Part shown: one piece after another, positions 5,841 through 7,480 of the stretch
Layout: each line of letters opens with the position of its first letter
Position numbering within the stretch: position 1 is the first letter of the stretch
Notes under the pieces: generated by a model
Seen by the model: only the letters and a program-made list of their open reading frames with translations
What the model was told of the DNA's origin: nothing
The model's database searches: none
NCBI GenBank assembly: GCA_007129775.1
Contig: SKUV01000339.1
Location: 1-7,480 of the forward strand
Length of the DNA stretch: 7,480 bases
DNA from: Paracoccaceae bacterium
GTDB lineage: Bacteria; Pseudomonadota; Alphaproteobacteria; Rhodobacterales; Rhodobacteraceae
Direction of reading: 5' to 3'
Program-made: the position numbers and the translations under genes

Positions 5841-7259
5841 ATGCCTGCCAAGCACAGCTCTGCCGGACAGATGCTCGCCGAGCGCATCGCCGCAAGCCGC
5901 TTCGAAGATATCGATCCGAAGGCCCGGGACTATGCGCGCGTCCTGATCCTCGATCTGTTGGGCAACGGGCTGGCGGGCAGCGCGCTCGATCTGTCCGTTG
6001 ATCTGCTGGAAACCGCCCGGGGCTGGGGGGGCGGGGATATTCCGGTCTGGGGGGAGGGCGCGCTTTTGTCGGCGCCCGACGCTGTGCTGGTGAATGCCCA
6101 CCGGGCCCATTGCCTCGAATTCGATGCCTTCAACGAGGCGGCGGTGGTGCATCCCGTGACGGTGGTGCTGCCCTGTGCGCTGGCGATGGTGACGCGGCTG
6201 CGGGCGCAGGGCCGCGAGGTGTCGGGCCGGGATCTGGTGCACGCCGTGGTGGTCGGCGTGGATACCGCCTCGGCCGTGGGGATTGCTGCGACCGAGACCC
6301 TGCGCTTTTTCCGGCCGGCGACGGCGGGCGCCTTCGGCGGGGTCGCGGCCATCGCGGCGCTGGCGGGCTGGCCGGCGGAGCGCACGCTCAACGCCATGGG
6401 GCTGGCGCTGGGCTTTGCCTCGGGCACGATGCAGGCGCATGAGGAAGGTTCCAGCGCGATGGCGCTGATCGTGGGGATGAACGGGCGCGCGGCGATGACG
6501 GCGGCCGATCTGTCACTGGTCGATTTCCACCCGCCCCGCGCCGTGTTCGAGGGCCGCTTCGGGTTTTACAACGTGATCGAGGCCGGCGGCGATATCGACG
6601 CCTTTCGCGGCGCCATCCCCGACATCGGCACCGGGCGCAACGTGCTGGGCACGGCGATCAAGCCCTATCCCTCGGGCCGCGCCACCCACGGCGCGACCTA
6701 CGCGCTGGAACAGCTTGCCCGCCGGCGCCCGCTGACGGCGGAAACGGTGGAACACCTGCTGGTGGAGGTTCCGCCGCTCATCGCCTCGCTGGTGGGCCGC
6801 CCGGTGGTGGCGGATATGGCGGTGAATTACGCGCGCCTCTCGCTGCCCTATCTGGCGGCGCGGTTCCTGCTCGATGGCGGGATCGATACGGACAGCTTCG
6901 CGCCCGAAAGGATGCTCGATCCGCGCACGCTGGAACAGTCGCGCAAGGTCGAGATCCGGGTGAAGGACACGGGCGATCCCAACGCCTTCAACCCGCACGA
7001 GGTGACGGTGCGCTATCGCGACGGCGCGTCGGACAGCCTGCGTGTGGATCATGTGCTGGGCGCGCCCGACTGCCCGCTTCCGCCCGAGCGGGTGCGCGAA
7101 AAGTTCCGGCGCAACGCGGCGGAGGCGCGGCACCCGCTCGCCCCGGCGCAGATCGCGGCGCTGGAGGCGATGGTGGACGGGCTGGAAACGCTGGGCTCCG
7201 CCGAGGCGCTGGTGGGCGCCATGGTCGGGGACATCAGCGGGCCGAAGGGGCATGGCTGA
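5841..7259 (+). CDS. MmgE/PrpD-family protein (epimerase, dehydratase or decarboxylase class)
   Basis: This 472-aa protein has the layout of the MmgE/PrpD family, which includes 2-methylcitrate dehydratase, cis-aconitate decarboxylase and iminodisuccinate epimerase. A helical domain (about 1-265) carries VLILDLLGNGLAGS, AHRAHCLEFDAFNEAAVVHP (86-105), AGAFGGVAAIAALAGW and LALGFASGTMQAHEEGSSA. A second domain follows from TAIKPYPSGRATHGATYALE (271-290; K274 and H283 correspond to the conserved K-x-YP...H segment). Near the active site the usual H-x-LDFDDT is H90-C-LEFDAFN, so the first Asp is Glu93 and the last is Ala96; E99 and H104 remain. It lacks a signal peptide, so it acts in the cytoplasm. 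It is translated from a good ribosome site just after the enolase gene and overlaps the next gene by 8 bp. It probably processes the same substrate or its product. The reaction cannot be assigned from sequence alone. Confidence 0.9.
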   Translation: MPAKHSSAGQMLAERIAASRFEDIDPKARDYARVLILDLLGNGLAGSALDLSVDLLETARGWGGGDIPVWGEGALLSAPDAVLVNAHRAHCLEFDAFNEAAVVHPVTVVLPCALAMVTRLRAQGREVSGRDLVHAVVVGVDTASAVGIAATETLRFFRPATAGAFGGVAAIAALAGWPAERTLNAMGLALGFASGTMQAHEEGSSAMALIVGMNGRAAMTAADLSLVDFHPPRAVFEGRFGFYNVIEAGGDIDAFRGAIPDIGTGRNVLGTAIKPYPSGRATHGATYALEQLARRRPLTAETVEHLLVEVPPLIASLVGRPVVADMAVNYARLSLPYLAARFLLDGGIDTDSFAPERMLDPRTLEQSRKVEIRVKDTGDPNAFNPHEVTVRYRDGASDSLRVDHVLGAPDCPLPPERVREKFRRNAAEARHPLAPAQIAALEAMVDGLETLGSAEALVGAMVGDISGPKGHG

Positions 7260-7480
7260 TCCCGCCGCGCCCGAGGCGCCCCCGACCTCGGCAACCGAGG
7301 CGCTGGTAAAAGCCGCCCGTGCCCGCGCCCGCGCCGAGGGCGTCGATCCGACAGCCGAGGCGCTCCTGACCCGTGCGCTGATCGCCGCCGCCCGGGGCAG
7401 CGCCCATCCCGATGCGGTGCGGCTTGCCCGTGTTGTCGCAGCCACCACCCTTGGCGGGACGCTGCCGACCCCGGGGCGGG
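7252..7480 (+). CDS. N-terminal part of an unrecognised third gene of the operon (runs off the window)
   Basis: An ATG at 7252 opens a frame with no stop to the window edge, 76 codons. It overlaps the end of the MmgE/PrpD gene by 8 bp, a spacing typical of translational coupling. GAAGGGG lies only one base upstream of the ATG, closer than ideal. The visible sequence begins MADPAAPEAPPTSATEALVK, a short low-complexity lead. It continues with alanine/arginine-rich helix-forming sequence (ARARARAEGVDPTAEALL, then RALIAAARGSAHPDAVRL) and a TTLGGTLPTPG stretch. I see no family motif, signal peptide or membrane segment in this piece. Strong GC at third positions and the overlap make it likely to be real; function unknown. 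Confidence 0.6.
   Translation, partial: MADPAAPEAPPTSATEALVKAARARARAEGVDPTAEALLTRALIAAARGSAHPDAVRLARVVAATTLGGTLPTPGR

Noticed and set aside
4340..6001. 553-aa plus-strand open frame overlapping the enolase and MmgE genes
   Set aside because: It is out of frame with the enolase gene, has Arg/Gly-rich shadow composition, and runs through the operator and promoter region.
1..7480. CRISPR arrays, tRNA/rRNA genes, insertion sequences, attachment sites
   Set aside because: No spaced direct repeats, cloverleaf-like sequence, transposase motifs or terminal inverted repeats were seen on either strand.

Overview
This GC-rich, densely packed window has strong GC bias at third codon positions and ATGA-type gene overlaps. 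It looks like a chromosomal or megaplasmid catabolic region from an alphaproteobacterium, most likely of the Rhodobacterales/Rhizobiales type. That placement is an inference from base composition, gene style and gene content. No marker gene fixes the taxon.

Layout. At the left edge (1-165, +) is a short reading frame resembling the middle of a RES-domain protein. It breaks off at a CCG-rich spot, where a Dpp/Opp-type peptide ABC ATPase (123-956, +) begins. The ATPase is coupled by an ATGA overlap to a fumarase/aspartase-superfamily lyase (953-2371, +) with altered active-site motifs. Convergent to it, with a 49-bp tail-to-tail overlap, is a LysR-type regulator (2323-3258, -). This is preceded by a well-positioned 19-codon upstream ORF (3255-3314, -) and a candidate promoter. 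A LacI-family repressor (3406-4470, -) follows. The 230-bp gap between lacI and the next operon holds a perfect 16-bp palindrome, TTGGAAACGTTTCCAA (4642-4657). It sits where transcription from a candidate promoter would begin. That operon (+) encodes an enolase-superfamily (mandelate racemase-type) enzyme (4701-5807), an MmgE/PrpD-family protein (5841-7259), and the start of an unrecognised third gene (7252 to the right edge).

How the genes may work together. The set looks like a substrate-inducible pathway for a small polar carboxylate: peptide-type uptake, a C-N or C-C/C-O lyase, a dehydratase or racemase, and an MmgE/PrpD epimerase or dehydratase. The LacI protein probably represses the enolase/MmgE operon through the palindrome. 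A fumarase/aspartase-type lyase beside an MmgE/PrpD protein recalls iminodisuccinate breakdown in Agrobacterium, where an MmgE/PrpD-family epimerase works with a stereoselective C-N lyase. Neither protein here can be assigned that substrate from sequence alone. The most interesting points are the altered lyase active site, the operator/promoter arrangement, the uORF before lysR, and the broken junction at the left edge.
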